In this document: piece after piece, positions 9,454 to 18,289 of the stretch
Position numbering within the stretch: the stretch's first letter is position 1
How the letters are laid out: every line of letters starts with the position of its first letter
Source of the DNA: Comamonas testosteroni
GTDB taxonomy: Bacteria > Pseudomonadota > Gammaproteobacteria > Burkholderiales > Burkholderiaceae_C
Assembly: GCF_030505195.1 (NCBI RefSeq)
Contig: NZ_CP129672.1
Location: forward strand, 2,700,501-2,764,500
Direction: 5' to 3'
Length of the DNA: 64,000 bases
Position numbers and translations under genes: made by a program
The notes under the pieces: model-generated
Told to the model about the DNA's origin: nothing
Databases searched by the model: none
What the model saw: only the letters and a program-made list of their open reading frames with translations

Positions 9454-9739
9454 AGGCAGCAAATCCTTGTAAAAAGCTTGAGTGGTCTGCACTTTCAACT
9501 ATGAAATTGGAAGCGCGTGAATGATCGCGATTGTAGGAAGCGAATCAGAAAGTCGTAATTTGTTACAGGTGAGGCGACCAATGCACGCTTTTGCTCTGCT
9601 CTGCTCTACCCAGTGCTCGTTTTTGGGCCAGGCACGCCGGTGCTGCTCCTCTTCACTTCATGAAAGGGCGATGCACCCAGATCCTGTAACGGAATTACGA
9701 AACCGCTGTAATGGAGTTTTGATGGATCGAGGCTGGATC
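9454..9739. promoter_or_regulatory. Divergent region upstream of serA
   Basis: A 286-bp gap. It contains two imperfect palindromes of the form GTAA-N4/5-TTAC, at 9555-9566 and 9696-9708. No gene is evident. In-frame upstream codons exist before serA, but they lack similarity to SerA N-termini. Confidence 0.4.
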
Positions 9740-10969
9740 ATGGGTAAGACGTCGCTGGATAAATCGAAGATCAAGTTTTTGCTGCTCGAGGGCATACATC
9801 CCTCCGCGCTCAAGGTGTTGCATGACGCGGGCTACACCAATGTGGAGGCTCTGACCGGCGCGCTGGATGGCGAGGAACTCAAGCGCAAGATTGCCGATGT
9901 GCACTTTGTCGGCATTCGCTCGCGCACCCAGCTCACGGCCGATGTGTTCGCGGCCGCGCAGAAGCTGGTGGCCGTGGGCTGCTTTTGCATCGGCACCAAC
10001 CAGGTCGACCTCAACGCGGCGCGCGAGCGCGGTGTGGTTGTCTTCAATGCGCCTTACTCCAACACCCGCTCCGTGGCCGAGCTGGTGCTGGGCGAAGCCA
10101 TTTTGCTGCTGCGCGGCATCCCCGAAAAAAATGCCGTCTCCCACCGCGGCGGCTGGAAGAAGAGCGCGGAGAACTCCTTCGAGATTCGCGGCAAGACGCT
10201 GGGCATTGTCGGCTACGGCTCCATCGGCACCCAGCTGTCGGTGCTGGCCGAAGGCCTGGGCATGAAGGTCATCTTCCACGACGTGGTGACCAAGCTGCCG
10301 CTGGGCAATGCCCAGCAGAGCAGCGGTCTCGGCGAGCTGCTGGCCCAGTCCGACATCGTCACCCTGCATGTGCCCGAGCTGGCCTCCACGAACGGCATGA
10401 TGGGGGCTGCCCAGATTGCGGCCATGAAGCCCGGCAGCATTTTGATCAATGCGTCGCGCGGCACCGTGGTCGATATCGAGGCCCTGGCCGAGTCGCTCAA
10501 GAGCGGCAAGCTGCTGGGCGCCGCCATCGATGTCTTCCCCAAGGAGCCCAAGAGCAACAAGGACGAATTCCTGTCGCCGCTGCGCGGCATGGACAACGTC
10601 ATCCTCACGCCTCACATCGGCGGCTCCACCATGGAAGCCCAGGCCAATATCGGTCTGGAAGTGGCGGAAAAGCTGGTCAAGTACAGCGACAACGGCACGA
10701 CCACCTCGGCCGTCAACTTCCCCGAAGTGGCACTGCCCGAGCACCCCGGCAACAACCGTATCCTGCATGTGCACGAGAACCGTCCCGGCATTCTCTCTGC
10801 CATCAACCAGGTGTTTGCCGATAACGGCATCAATATCGCGGGCCAGTACCTGCGCACCGATGAGAAAGTGGGCTATGTGGTGATCGATATCGATGCCAAG
10901 TCCTCGGCGCTGGCACTGGAAAAGCTCGCGCAGATTGCGGGCACCATTCGCTGCCGCGTGCTGTTCTGA
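9740..10969 (+). CDS. serA: D-3-phosphoglycerate dehydrogenase
   Basis: First enzyme of serine synthesis: oxidises 3-phosphoglycerate with NAD+. The protein has 409 residues, close to E. coli SerA (410). The NAD-binding motif GYGSIG is at 158-163, the catalytic residues are Arg240, Glu269 and His292, and a C-terminal ACT domain (about 335-409) gives serine feedback. The ATG at 9740 aligns with the E. coli start and has GAGG seven bases upstream. It is monocistronic, followed by a strong terminator. Confidence 0.97.
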   Translation: MGKTSLDKSKIKFLLLEGIHPSALKVLHDAGYTNVEALTGALDGEELKRKIADVHFVGIRSRTQLTADVFAAAQKLVAVGCFCIGTNQVDLNAARERGVVVFNAPYSNTRSVAELVLGEAILLLRGIPEKNAVSHRGGWKKSAENSFEIRGKTLGIVGYGSIGTQLSVLAEGLGMKVIFHDVVTKLPLGNAQQSSGLGELLAQSDIVTLHVPELASTNGMMGAAQIAAMKPGSILINASRGTVVDIEALAESLKSGKLLGAAIDVFPKEPKSNKDEFLSPLRGMDNVILTPHIGGSTMEAQANIGLEVAEKLVKYSDNGTTTSAVNFPEVALPEHPGNNRILHVHENRPGILSAINQVFADNGINIAGQYLRTDEKVGYVVIDIDAKSSALALEKLAQIAGTIRCRVLF

Positions 10970-10989
10970 AGCCTTGGCTGCTGAACGGA

Positions 10990-11014
10990 AAAGGAGACCT
11001 CGGTCTCCTTTTTT
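10990..11014 (+). terminator. Intrinsic terminator after serA
   Basis: GGAGACC-TC-GGTCTCC is followed by TTTTTT, 20 bp after the serA stop. Confidence 0.92.
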
Positions 11015-11128
11015 CATGGACCGGCCATTGGCAACGCCAGGAGCTGGCGCGAAGGGGCGCACGACGGATATGGCGTTGTGCGCCGCTGATGCTAGGCTTG
11101 TGCCGTCACAGACCCTCCCGCTTGCACA

Positions 11129-13129
11129 ATGAATACTCCAATCAAGAGAGAGTTCACCTTCCGTGGCGTGCTGCTTGGCGCGCTCATCACCCTGGCGTTC
11201 ACCGCCGCCAACGTCTATCTGGGGCTCAAGGTCGGGTTGACCTTTGCCTCGGCGATTCCCGCTGCCGTGATCTCCATGGCGCTGCTCTATCGCTTCAAGG
11301 ATTCCAACATCCTTGAAAACAATCTGGTGCAGACCCAGGCTTCCGCAGCCGGCACCTTGTCCTCGGTGATCTTTGTGCTGCCGGCACTGCTCATGCTGGG
11401 GCTGTGGACGGGTTTCCCGTTCTGGCAGACGGCATTGATCTGTGCGGCTGGCGGCACATTGGGCGTGCTCTACACCGTGCCCCTGCGTCGCGTGCTGGTG
11501 GTGCAGTCCGAGCTGCCCTATCCCGAGGGCGTGGCCGCTGCCGAGGTCTTGCGCGTAGGCGACGATCAGCGCCACGCCCATGACCCGCAGAGCCTGGGCA
11601 AACCGCGCAGTTCGGGCTTGCGCGAGCTGGGCTGGGGCACGGGGCTGGCCGCGCTGTTCGGCTTTCTCAGCGGCGGTCTGCGCCTGCTCGGCGATGCCTT
11701 CAATTTCTGGATTCCCGCAGGCGGCGTGGCCTTTCGTGTGGCGGCGGGCTTCTCGCCTGCCCTGCTGGCCGCCGGCTATCTGATGGGCGCGGCCGCAGGC
11801 ATTGCCGTGCTTGTGGGGCTGGCGCTGTGCTGGGGGGTGGTGGTGCCCTGGCTGACGGCCCAGGCTTCTCCTGCGGCCGGCCAGGCGCTCTCCGAGCTGT
11901 CCACCCAGCTTTGGGGCAGCAAGGCCCGCTTTCTGGGTGCGGGCGTCATCGGCATCTCGGCGCTGTGGACCGTGGCCACGCTGGCCAAGCCGATTGTCCA
12001 GGCGATTCGCAACCAGCCTGTACGCAGCGTCGCCGAGGGGGGCGGTGGCGACGAAACCGACAAGGACATGCCGCGCAGCTGGATGTTGATGATAGGAGCC
12101 GCCGCCCTGGGCGTGCTGTTCCTGGTTGTCAATGACTTCATCGCCGGGCATATGCCCGATCTTGCCGCTGGCGCGCGCTACGGCCTGGCAGCCCTGTGCG
12201 TGCTGTTTGCGGCCCTGTTCGGCTTTCTGGTGGCGGCGGCCTGTGGCTATATGGCCGGTCTGGTCGGCTCTTCGGCCAGTCCCATCTCGGGCATCGGCAT
12301 CATTGCCACCTTGCTCATGGGAGTGAGCCTGCTGGCGCTGCATGCTCTGGTGCCGGCCTATGCCAGCGCCGTGGCGGGGCAGATGGGCATTGCACTGGTG
12401 CTGTTCATGGTCTCGGCCGTTCTGGCCATGGCTGCGATCTCCAACGACAACCTGCAGGATCTCAAGACCGGCTATCTGGTGGGAGCCACGCCCTGGCGTC
12501 AGCAGATCGTGCTCATCATCGGCTGCCTTGTGGGCGCGCTGGTCATACCGCCCGTGCTGGATCTGCTCTACAACGCCTACGGTTTTGCGGGCAGCATGCC
12601 GCGTGCCGGCATGGACCCGAATCAGGCCCTGGCCGCACCGCAGGCCACGCTGATGATGCAGATTGCCAGCGGCATCTTCAAGGGCTCGCTGGACTGGAGC
12701 ATGCTGGGGCTGGGCGTGGCCGTGGGCATTGCCGTGATCCTGGTCGATCTGGCCCTGCGCAAGAGTGGCAAGGGCGCGCTGCCGCCGCTGGCCGTGGGCC
12801 TGGGCATCTATCTGCCGCCCACCATCGGCCTGACGCTGACCATCGGCGCGGTGCTGGGCTGGTGCATTGCCAGAGCCATCAAGGCCTATGCGCAGCGCGG
12901 CGGCAAGGACTGGACGGCGGCGGCCGAGGAGCGCGGCCTGCTGCTGGCCTCGGGCCTGATCGTGGGCGAGAGCCTGATGGGCCTGCTGATTGCGGCACTG
13001 ATTGGCTTCAGCGGCAAGGATGCGCCACTGGCCCTGGTGGGTGAGGGCTTTGCGCCCGCCATGTGGCTGGGCCTGGCCTATTTCGTGGGCCTGTGTGTGT
13101 TCTTCTATCGCCGGGTGCTGCGCAAATGA
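11129..13129 (+). CDS. OPT-family oligopeptide transporter
   Basis: Integral membrane protein of 666 residues with about 14-16 spans. It has the OPT-family N-terminal block FTFRGVLLGALITLAFTAANVYLGLKVGLTFASAIPAAVISM, and a conserved SELPYPEGVAAAEVL segment that in this family lines the transport path. It probably imports peptides or a metal chelate using the proton gradient. The stop codon overlaps the start of the next gene (ATGA), so the two are translationally coupled. Confidence 0.92.
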   Translation: MNTPIKREFTFRGVLLGALITLAFTAANVYLGLKVGLTFASAIPAAVISMALLYRFKDSNILENNLVQTQASAAGTLSSVIFVLPALLMLGLWTGFPFWQTALICAAGGTLGVLYTVPLRRVLVVQSELPYPEGVAAAEVLRVGDDQRHAHDPQSLGKPRSSGLRELGWGTGLAALFGFLSGGLRLLGDAFNFWIPAGGVAFRVAAGFSPALLAAGYLMGAAAGIAVLVGLALCWGVVVPWLTAQASPAAGQALSELSTQLWGSKARFLGAGVIGISALWTVATLAKPIVQAIRNQPVRSVAEGGGGDETDKDMPRSWMLMIGAAALGVLFLVVNDFIAGHMPDLAAGARYGLAALCVLFAALFGFLVAAACGYMAGLVGSSASPISGIGIIATLLMGVSLLALHALVPAYASAVAGQMGIALVLFMVSAVLAMAAISNDNLQDLKTGYLVGATPWRQQIVLIIGCLVGALVIPPVLDLLYNAYGFAGSMPRAGMDPNQALAAPQATLMMQIASGIFKGSLDWSMLGLGVAVGIAVILVDLALRKSGKGALPPLAVGLGIYLPPTIGLTLTIGAVLGWCIARAIKAYAQRGGKDWTAAAEERGLLLASGLIVGESLMGLLIAALIGFSGKDAPLALVGEGFAPAMWLGLAYFVGLCVFFYRRVLRK

Positions 13130-13944
13130 GGACCGGAAAATTCGATGGGGAGCAGGCCGAATACCGCCGGGGCAATTTCGGCTTCGCGCATGAGTGGCTG
13201 CAGGAGTTCAAGACGCTGGACGAGGTGCTGGAGCGGCTGGACGCGCTGCGCGCCGCCGACCCAGCGCACCGCTACCTCTGCACGCTGGACGATGTGAGCC
13301 AGTGCAGCTACACCAGCGGCCATGCGAGCCAGGATGAGCGCCTGTATCTGGACAGTCCCGAGGACATGGATTGGGACGACCCGGCGCAGCAGCAGGCCCT
13401 GACGCTGGCATCGCTGCAGCACCGGGTGGCGCAGCTGCAGCGGCCTGAACTCGTGCAGGACTGGACGCAGGTCTGCGGCACGCTACTCTTGTCGCCGGAA
13501 GACGTGAATGCCCTGCTGCAGGCCAACCGCAGTCCCGAGGCCCTGCTCGACGAGGTGGTCTATGTCCAGCGTCTGCCCGTGCCCAGCGACGAGCTGATGA
13601 TTGCGGGCCAGCCCAACGGCTATTTCAGCGCGGACTGGGACAGTTTCCAGAACCACGCGGTCATCCGCCATCTGGCGGCGCAATATGGCTATCGCTTCTT
13701 CGGCATGGGCGCTGCATGGATGGGCTTTGTGCGCGCCAGCTTGCCCGATGCGATGCGGGTCGAGCGGCTGATCGAGGATTTGCGCATGCTCTACGGCCAA
13801 GGGCAGGACGAGGTGCGGGAGCATGCGGGCTGGGCACAGCTGGCGTCCGTGCTGCTGACGCGGCGCACGCTGATGCTCGGTTATGCCGAGGGGCTGGCCG
13901 AGAACCTGGATGAAGGCCTGGGGCTGGATCTGCCTGCGGAGTAA
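13126..13944 (+). CDS. Hypothetical protein coupled to the OPT transporter
   Basis: A 272-residue soluble protein with no recognised domain. Its ATG overlaps the transporter stop codon by 4 bases, which indicates one mRNA and coupled translation. It has no signal peptide or membrane segment and is acidic, with several aromatic-rich blocks (ADWDSFQNHAVIRHLAAQYGYRFFGMGAAWMGF). The first residues look like MRTGKFDGEQAEYRRGNFGFAHEWLQ. A cytosolic partner or processing role for the imported substrate is only an inference from the coupling. Confidence 0.78.
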   Translation: MRTGKFDGEQAEYRRGNFGFAHEWLQEFKTLDEVLERLDALRAADPAHRYLCTLDDVSQCSYTSGHASQDERLYLDSPEDMDWDDPAQQQALTLASLQHRVAQLQRPELVQDWTQVCGTLLLSPEDVNALLQANRSPEALLDEVVYVQRLPVPSDELMIAGQPNGYFSADWDSFQNHAVIRHLAAQYGYRFFGMGAAWMGFVRASLPDAMRVERLIEDLRMLYGQGQDEVREHAGWAQLASVLLTRRTLMLGYAEGLAENLDEGLGLDLPAE

Positions 13945-13994
13945 AGGCGCATCGCCACGCTGACAGCGCTTGCCGCATCAGCGCCAGAGGCCTT

Positions 13995-14807
13995 TCAGGC
14001 CTGTTTTTTCTGGCCGTCCACAAACTGCTCTATGGCGCTCCAGAAGCCGTTGGCGCGGAAGATGGTCGAATGGTTCGCCTGGGCGAATGCCTGCACCTGC
14101 ACCGCCTTGTCCCTGAGGCTGTGCAGCAGGGCATCGGTGCGCTCGGGCAGCACCACCTGATCGCGTCCGGCGCGCAGCACCAGAATCGGCCCTTGGTAGT
14201 TGCGCAGATGCGCGGCAGAGTCGAACGGGTCGCGCAGCAGCAGTTCCACGGGCAGCCAGCCATACATGCCGCGCACCGTGTTCAGAATGCTGTCGAAGGG
14301 AGTGACCAGCACCAACTGGTCCGGCTGGCGCAGATCGGCCACGGCAGCCGCCACGCCCGTGCCCAGGCTGCGGCCGATCACGGTGATGGGCAGCTGAGGG
14401 TGCAGGCGTTTGACCTCGTCGAACAGGGCAGCGGCATCGAGCTCCATCAGCTCCTGCGTGGGCTCGCCCTCACTGGCGCCATAGCCGCGGTAGGCCAGCA
14501 TATAGATATCGCTGTGCGGCAGGCTGCGCGACAGCTGCTGGCGCCGGTGGGCAATGTTCTCGGCATTGCCTCCAAAGTAGATCACCGCATTGCGCGCCTT
14601 GCCGTCGGCCGGGTGCAACTGCCAGCCTCGCAGCAGCACATCGGCGCGTTGCAGCGAGAAATCGGTGCTCTCGGCCGCCACCTGCGTGCCGCCGCCCGGA
14701 AAAATCATCTGGCGCTGCTGCGCAAACATATAGCTGCAGATACAGATATAGACCGCCAGGCACAGGGCCAGCAGCCAGAGCAGGGGCTTGAGCAGCTTTG
14801 AGAACAT
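13995..14807 (-). CDS. Membrane-anchored alpha/beta hydrolase
   Basis: A 270-residue serine hydrolase resembling the YfhR/BEM46-type proteins. A single N-terminal hydrophobic segment (residues 8-28) should anchor it in the inner membrane with the catalytic domain outside. The nucleophile elbow GRSLG gives Ser147, with the probable acid Asp216 in RAGRDQ and His246 in NHSTIF. The ATG at 14807 is preferred; a TTG three codons upstream is the alternative. The substrate is unknown. Confidence 0.87.
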   Translation of the reverse strand: MFSKLLKPLLWLLALCLAVYICICSYMFAQQRQMIFPGGGTQVAAESTDFSLQRADVLLRGWQLHPADGKARNAVIYFGGNAENIAHRRQQLSRSLPHSDIYMLAYRGYGASEGEPTQELMELDAAALFDEVKRLHPQLPITVIGRSLGTGVAAAVADLRQPDQLVLVTPFDSILNTVRGMYGWLPVELLLRDPFDSAAHLRNYQGPILVLRAGRDQVVLPERTDALLHSLRDKAVQVQAFAQANHSTIFRANGFWSAIEQFVDGQKKQA

Positions 14808-14992
14808 GGAGCGCAAAAGTATGGGATTTGCGCCGGATTGTGCGCAGATTTGTGTGGGTTTGGTGTGCGCTTTACCTCGGCTTTATGTAAGCGGGGGTTT
14901 GAGGAATTGATAGCGGGTGGCACTGGTGTTGCCTGCGGCTGGGGCTTGTTTGGCTCGTGTTTTGTCTTGACCGCATGCCTGCTTGGTTTTCA

Positions 14993-15222
14993 GAGAGCGG
15001 GTCTCGGCCCGCCTGCCGACTTACTTTCTTGCTGGTGCAAGAAAGTAAGCAAAGAACACAGCCCCTGCTGCCCACGACCCCTTCGCTGCGCTCTGGGGCG
15101 ACCTGCGCCGTCAAGCTCTTGGGGCTGTGCGGCAAAACTCACTTCGCGTCTTCGACGCTCCGTTCAAACAGGTTGCCGCAGACTGGATGACGATGCAGTT
15201 GCACTCTGTGGTGCAACTGCCA
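14993..15222 (+). repeat. Structured intergenic repeat, copy A
   Basis: Begins near CGGGTCTCGGCCCGCC. A perfect 12-bp hairpin lies at 15020-15049 (CTTACTTTCTTG and its complement), then CCCTTCGCTGCGCTC and GCGGCAAAACTC. It ends ATGACGATGCA plus a perfect 10-bp hairpin at 15195-15220. It is homologous to copy B in the opposite orientation, and its 5' part to copy C. Confidence 0.75.
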
Positions 15223-15404
15223 ACCCCAAGAGCTTGCCGTCGCAGGCGTGGGCACAAGGGGCAATACCGGATGCGGGATAGCTTCTTTGGAAAATTAATA
15301 GCTGCTACCGCAATACAGATAAGCGAAAGAAGCCAATTTCGTCATAACTCTCGCAGGCCGTCCGTACCCGCTTCCACCCGTGTGTCAGCGCCTGCGGCAC
15401 GCGG

Positions 15405-15645
15405 GTCAGGCTGCGGGCAACGCTGCCGCAGGACAGCGTTGCATCGTCATCTGACTTGCGGCAACGTGTTTGAGCGGCGCGCGCAGCGCAAAGCGAGTTT
15501 TGCCGCACCGCAGACTGAATGGCGTGACGCAGGTTTGCCCGCAGCGCAGCGAAGGGACGCAGACAGTCGGGGCGTGTTCTTTTGCCTTCTTTGCTTGCAC
15601 GAGCAAGAAAAGAAGGTCGCGTGCCGGGGCGAGACCCGGCCTCTG
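15405..15645 (-). repeat. Structured intergenic repeat, copy B (inverted)
   Basis: Read on the minus strand it repeats the order of copy A: CGGGTCTCGCC, a CTTCTTTTCTTGC hairpin (about 15585-15616), CCCTTCGCTGCGCTGC, GCGGCAAAACTCGC, ATGACGATGCA and a terminal hairpin (15417-15442). The stem sequences differ from those of copy A but still pair. Confidence 0.75.
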
Positions 15646-15757
15646 TCGTGTACGACGACGCCGAAGGAAATTTGAGAGCCGCTTGCGATTATGGTGATTG
15701 GGCTGGGGGCGGATTTTGCTTGAAGTCTCTGCTTCGGCGACATGCCTGATGAGTGGA

Positions 15758-15890
15758 CAGTGGGCGGGTCTCTGCCCGCCATGCCGACCTACTTTCTGCT
15801 GCCGGTATGCCGGACCACCAGAAAGTAGGCAAAGAGCTGGCCCCTACTGCCCCCGTTCCTTCGGCTGCGCCTGCGAGGGGAGCAGACACC
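15758..15890 (+). repeat. Structured intergenic repeat, copy C (5' part only)
   Basis: Matches the first half of copy A: CGGGTCTCTGCCCGCC, a hairpin with arms CTACTTTCTG (15789-15798) and CAGAAAGTAG (15819-15828), AGGCAAAGAG and CCTTCGGCTGCGCCTGCGAGGGG. It stops just before the neighbouring gene. Confidence 0.65.
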
Positions 15891-15896
15891 TAACTA

Positions 15897-16589
15897 TCAC
15901 GCCCCCGGCAAAAAATACCCCGCCTTGTGCTGATTTCGAGAACTGCTCACACACAGCTTCAGTCGCGCTTCCATGTACTGGCGCACTTCCGAGCGGTCAC
16001 ACATCTGCGCCAGGTCTTCCCAATACAGCAGGCTGGTGAAAGCCGACTTGGCAGGCTCAGCGGTATCGCCTTCGAGCACTTCTGCGGCGCGCGCAGGGGG
16101 GGGAACATAGACAGAGCCATTCACCGGGGCGTAGTGCTGCACCGGGCGGCCTGCGGCTTCCTCCTTGCGGCGCGAGGTCAGCACAAAGTAATGCTGGCGG
16201 GCGTCGGCCAGATGCGGTTTCTTGTCGGCGTCAAACACCTTGTCCAGGCGCTCCAGCCCTTTGGCCACATCGGCGGCGTAAGTCCAGTTGCTCAGGTATT
16301 TGGTCTCGATGAACAGAAAGACCTGGCGTGCGGGGTCTGAGATGACCACATCGGCCAGCTTGCTGCGCAGGCGCTCGTGGCACAGGTAGGCGTGGGTGTC
16401 AAACGAGATATGGGGGCTTTGAATGCCCAGGTCTTCGTGGCCCGTGACTTCCTGGATGTAGCGGTTGAACTGGACGATGCGCTTGGCATAGCCGGCCGTG
16501 AATTCGTTGAAAAAGTAGCCGGCAAAGAACTTGGTGCAGAGGTTGCGTTCTTTTTCAGATTCGATGAGGGAAGCGTTCGAGAAGATCAC
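15897..16589 (-). CDS. Putative PD-(D/E)XK nuclease-like protein
   Basis: Unrecognised 230-residue protein. The stretch RSKLADVVISDPARQVFLFIETKYLSNW contains Asp80, then Glu95-Thr-Lys97 at the end of a hydrophobic strand. This is the D-x14-E-x-K pattern of PD-(D/E)XK nucleases. The GTG at 16589 was chosen for AGGAAAA eight bases upstream; an ATG at 16622 is the alternative. It sits next to structured repeats and downstream of gatB, with no methylase or defence partner visible. Nuclease activity is inferred from the motif only. Confidence 0.65.
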   Translation of the reverse strand: MIFSNASLIESEKERNLCTKFFAGYFFNEFTAGYAKRIVQFNRYIQEVTGHEDLGIQSPHISFDTHAYLCHERLRSKLADVVISDPARQVFLFIETKYLSNWTYAADVAKGLERLDKVFDADKKPHLADARQHYFVLTSRRKEEAAGRPVQHYAPVNGSVYVPPPARAAEVLEGDTAEPAKSAFTSLLYWEDLAQMCDRSEVRQYMEARLKLCVSSSRNQHKAGYFLPGA

Positions 16590-16655
16590 TGAAATTTTCC
16601 TGAGCCGCGCGGCGCAGGGCATGGAGACGGCGGACCTGGATGTCCGGCAAGCAAC

Positions 16656-16686
16656 AAGGCCGCAGGCATGTGCTGCCTGCGGCCTT
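16656..16686 (-). terminator. Strong hairpin after gatB
   Basis: Perfect 13-bp arms AAGGCCGCAGGCA and TGCCTGCGGCCTT. The minus-strand tail TTGTTGCTT is only moderately T-rich. It lies 32 bp past the gatB stop. Confidence 0.65.
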
Positions 16687-16717
16687 GAACGGTGGGTTGG
16701 CGCCTGGAGTTGGCGGC

Positions 16718-18175
16718 TTAGGCCAGCTTGGCCTTGAGCAGCTCGTTGACCTGGCCGGGGTTGGCCTTGCCCTTGGAGGCCTTCATGACCTGGCCGACCA
16801 GGGCGTTGAAGGCCTTGTCCTTGCCGGCGCGGTATTGCTCCACGTTGGCGGGGTTGGCGGCGATGACCTCGTCGATGATGGCTTCCAGCGCGCCGGTGTC
16901 GTTGGACTGCTTGAGGTCCTTGGCGTCGATCACGGCGTCCACATCGGAGCCTTCGCCGGTCCACAGGGCTTCAAACACCTGCTTGGCCGAGTTGTTGCTG
17001 ATGACATTGCCGTGGATGCGGGCGATCAGGGTGCCCAGTTGCTCGGCGCTGACCTTGACCTGGTCCATGCCGATCTCTTCCATGTTCAGGCGGCGCGAGA
17101 TCTCGCCCATGATCCAGTTGGACGCCAGCTTGGGCTGGCCGCAGGCCTTGGCGGCGGCTTCAAAGTAGGCGGCCATGGCCTGGCTTTGCGTCAGCGTGGT
17201 GGCGTCGTACTCGGGCAGGCCGTATTGCGCGACAAAGCGCGCGGCCATGGCGCGGGGCAGCTCGGGCATCTCGGCCTTGACTTGGCTTACCCATTCGGGC
17301 GCCACGACCAGCGGGGGCAGGTCGGGGTCGGGGAAGTAGCGGTAGTCGGCCGCGTCTTCCTTGGTGCGCATGGCGCGGGTCTCGCCCGTGTCGGGGTTGA
17401 ACAGCACGGTGGCCTGCTGGATCTTGTGGCCGTCCTCGATCTGCTCGATCTGCCAGAGGATTTCGTAGTCGATGGCGATCTGCATGTTCCTGAACGAGTT
17501 CAGGTTCTTGATCTCGCGGCGTGTGCCCAGCGGCTGGCCGGGCTTGCGCACGGACACGTTGGCGTCGCAGCGGAACGAGCCTTCCTGCATGTTGCCGTCG
17601 CAGATGCCGATCCAGGTGACGATCTTGTGCAGCTCCTTGGCGTAGGCCACGGCTTCGGCGGTGGAGCGGATATCGGGCTCGGTCACGATTTCCAGCAGCG
17701 GCGTGCCGGCGCGGTTCAAATCGATGCCGGACTGGCCGATGAACTCGTCGTGCACCGACTTGCCGGCGTCTTCCTCCAGGTGGGCGCGCACCAGGCGCAC
17801 GGTCTTGAGGACGTTGTTCTTGCCTTCTTCCAGATAGAAGCTGACTTCACCGCCTTGCACCACGGGGATCTCGAACTGGGAGATCTGGTAGCCCTTGGGC
17901 AGGTCGGGGTAGAAGTAGTTCTTGCGCGCAAAAATGCTGCGCGGCGCAATCGTCGAGCCCAGCGACAGGCCGAGCTTGATCGCGCATTCCACGGCTTTTT
18001 TGTTCATCACCGGCAGCGTGCCGGGCAGGGCCAGGTCCACGGCGCAGGCCTGGGTGTTGGGCTCGGCGCCGAAGGCGGTGCTGGCACGGCTGAAGATCTT
18101 GCTGTTGGTCGCCAGCTGGGTGTGGGTCTCGAAGCCGATGACGACTTCGTAGCCATTGATCAGTTTCACAGTCAT
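16718..18175 (-). CDS. gatB: Asp-tRNA(Asn)/Glu-tRNA(Gln) amidotransferase subunit B
   Basis: Subunit B of the GatCAB amidotransferase, which turns misacylated Glu-tRNA(Gln) or Asp-tRNA(Asn) into the correct aminoacyl-tRNA. The 485 residues show the full family pattern: [13 protein letters not shown] at the start, [20 protein letters not shown], the LEEDAGKS and [17 protein letters not shown] blocks, and [12 protein letters not shown]. The C-terminal YqeY-like tail binds tRNA. It is the last gene of gatC-gatA-gatB. Confidence 0.98.
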   Translation of the reverse strand: MTVKLINGYEVVIGFETHTQLATNSKIFSRASTAFGAEPNTQACAVDLALPGTLPVMNKKAVECAIKLGLSLGSTIAPRSIFARKNYFYPDLPKGYQISQFEIPVVQGGEVSFYLEEGKNNVLKTVRLVRAHLEEDAGKSVHDEFIGQSGIDLNRAGTPLLEIVTEPDIRSTAEAVAYAKELHKIVTWIGICDGNMQEGSFRCDANVSVRKPGQPLGTRREIKNLNSFRNMQIAIDYEILWQIEQIEDGHKIQQATVLFNPDTGETRAMRTKEDAADYRYFPDPDLPPLVVAPEWVSQVKAEMPELPRAMAARFVAQYGLPEYDATTLTQSQAMAAYFEAAAKACGQPKLASNWIMGEISRRLNMEEIGMDQVKVSAEQLGTLIARIHGNVISNNSAKQVFEALWTGEGSDVDAVIDAKDLKQSNDTGALEAIIDEVIAANPANVEQYRAGKDKAFNALVGQVMKASKGKANPGQVNELLKAKLA

Positions 18176-18205
18176 TGTTCTGTGTGTCCTAACTGCTAAA
18201 AGAGA

Positions 18206-18281
18206 AGCTGCTTGCGCTTTATTTGATTGGATTTCAGGTTGTTTTGATGCTGAAAGTCAGTCATTGCAAGCGCAAGCAGCT
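18206..18281. repeat. Inverted repeat of the AGCTGCTTGCGCTT family
   Basis: Fourteen-base arms AGCTGCTTGCGCTT (18206-18219) and AAGCGCAAGCAGCT (18268-18281) face each other across about 48 bp, inside the gatA-gatB gap. The same arms form a tight hairpin at 34,608-34,642. Its place within an operon means it is not a simple terminator. Confidence 0.75.
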
Positions 18282-18289
18282 ATTAATTT

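Larger units (their letters stand above)
14808..15896. other. 1.1-kb spacer without a convincing gene, filled with repeats
   Basis: No open frame here has family similarity or a good ribosome binding site. The short frames present are Arg/Pro/Cys-rich and look non-coding. The space is largely occupied by three related repeat copies (listed separately), two of them in inverted orientation. Confidence 0.7.

Noticed and set aside
9695..12343. An 882-codon open frame on the minus strand across serA and the OPT gene
   Set aside because: It is antisense to two clear genes, and its composition (His/Gln/Arg/Gly-rich, no domains) is typical of a codon-bias shadow in GC-rich DNA.
14838..15675. Small proteins encoded in the repeat-filled spacer
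   Set aside because: The open frames follow the inverted repeats on both strands, lack ribosome binding sites and have no similarity; they look like by-products of the repeats.
15020..15828. CRISPR array
   Set aside because: Repeats are few, long, partly inverted and not regularly spaced, and no cas genes are present.
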